From the NCBI GenBank assembly GCA_023397215.1, contig JAEWUG010000032.1, positions 1 through 64,000 on the forward strand: DNA of 64,000 bases, in the 5' to 3' direction. The translations under genes and the position numbers were made by a program. The notes beneath the pieces were generated by a model. That model saw only the letters and a program-made list of their open reading frames with translations. It was not told where the DNA came from and made no database searches. This stretch comes from Nanobdellota archaeon (GTDB lineage: Archaea > Nanobdellota > Nanobdellia > Pacearchaeales > GW2011-AR1). Positions 63,448 through 64,000 of this stretch are shown here, piece after piece (the stretch's first letter is position 1; each line of letters begins with the position of its first letter).

Positions 63448-64000
63448 TTAATAATTCTCACACAATAATTCATAATGAGCTCTTGGATGTTTACAAGCAG
63501 GACATTCTTCAGGAGCTTGATTACCTTCATGAACATATCCACAATTTCTACATTTCCATCTTACAACAGTATCTTTTTTAAAAACAGAATTTTCCTTAAT
63601 ATTTTTATATATTTTTCTATATCTTTTTTCATGTTCTTCTTCTACTTCAGCTATTTCCTTAAATGAATCTGCAATCTCTTCAAAACCTTCTTCTCTAGCT
63701 ATTTTTTCAAATTCAGGATATAATTCTCCCCATTCTTCTTTTTCTCCGTCTGCAGCAGCTTTCAAATTATCAAGAGTTGTTGAAATTAATCCTGAAGGAT
63801 ATCTTGCTGTAATTTCTAAAGCTTCTCCATTTCCTTCTTTTAAATATTTAAAAAAAATCTTAGCATGTTCTTTTTCATTATCTGCTGTTTCATTAAAGAT
63901 AGCTGAAATTTGTTCATAACCTTCTTTTTTTGCAACTGATGCAAAATAGGTATATCTATTTCTTGCTTGACTTTCACCAGCAAAAGATTTTAATAAATTT
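63448..64000 (-). CDS. rbr: Rubrerythrin (5' end beyond the window)
   Basis: The frame is open from the stop at 63448 to the window edge; about 184 residues are visible. The visible N-terminal part has the ferritin-like diiron helices (FAGESQARNRYTYFASVAKK, ETADNEKEHAK) with the second pair in GEKEEWGELYPEF and EVEEEHEKRY. The C-terminal rubredoxin domain has WKCRNCGY...CPACKHPRAHYE. An internal Met at 63765 is not the start, since the ferritin helices lie upstream of it. It reduces hydrogen peroxide in anaerobes. Confidence 0.95.
   Translation of the reverse strand, partial: NLLKSFAGESQARNRYTYFASVAKKEGYEQISAIFNETADNEKEHAKIFFKYLKEGNGEALEITARYPSGLISTTLDNLKAAADGEKEEWGELYPEFEKIAREEGFEEIADSFKEIAEVEEEHEKRYRKIYKNIKENSVFKKDTVVRWKCRNCGYVHEGNQAPEECPACKHPRAHYELLCENY

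Overview
The window is a 64 kb piece of a very A+T-rich archaeal chromosome. Archaeal marker genes are dense: MCM helicase, CDC48, a group II chaperonin, DnaG/Toprim, RadB, Cbf5, EndA, Kae1, aIF5A, Rpo7/Spt4, GatE, eS24, eS31, eL40, eL41 and the uL1-uL10-L12 set. Many proteins are short or reduced. There are numerous small membrane proteins with prepilin-like N-termini, a putative S-layer protein, and a bacterial-type GrpE-DnaK-DnaJ set. Together these point to a DPANN-type archaeon (Pacearchaeota/Woesearchaeota-like); that placement is inference. Many genes have a TATA-like box centred about 26 nt upstream of the start codon, so leaderless mRNAs seem common. A few genes carry a clear Shine-Dalgarno sequence instead.

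Layout. 1-8.7 kb: ABC exporter fragment, CCG Fe-S protein, wyosine enzyme Taw1, site-2 protease, EndoIV-like protein, RHH regulator with a palindromic operator, S-layer-like protein, Cbf5. 8.7-17.6 kb: MCM, a Zn-ribbon/AbrB-like protein, CDC48, then dnaJ-dnaK-grpE facing a small winged-HTH gene across an inverted repeat that covers the grpE promoter. 17.6-32.9 kb: three pilin-like proteins, tRNA-Gln, DgkA-like kinase, eL41, EndA, GlyRS, uS2, a type IV pilus ATPase/pilin group, a MacB-type ABC transporter, thermosome. 32.9-43.6 kb: ValRS, phosphoesterase, topoisomerase I, glycosyltransferase, RadB, ScpA, a candidate structured RNA, the rpo7-spt4-eS24-eS31 operon, a structured leader and dnaG, eL40.

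43.7-48.8 kb is the accessory part. tRNA-Glu is followed by a tyrosine integrase, an AAA/DUF234 ATPase with a palindromic promoter site, and a degenerate copy of the tRNA 3' end about 3 kb away; these suggest a small integrated element. Next to it is a gene whose product carries 32 consecutive, gap-free 10-residue repeats.

48.8-64 kb: signal peptidase, Kae1, a membrane-anchored HTH protein with a SIMPL protein, GatB, L12-uL10-uL1, GatE, aIF5A, a receptor-like protein whose cytoplasmic domain resembles a degenerate class III nucleotidyl cyclase, RtcB with archease, and a run of oxidative-defence genes (Ogg2 glycosylase, superoxide reductase, rubrerythrin), as expected for an anaerobe. GatB, GatE and tRNA-Gln(CTG) all relate to transamidation. 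EndA, RtcB and archease together form a tRNA-splicing set. The most unusual items are the decapeptide-repeat protein, the putative heat-shock operator, the cyclase-like receptor, and two structured RNAs with their own promoters.
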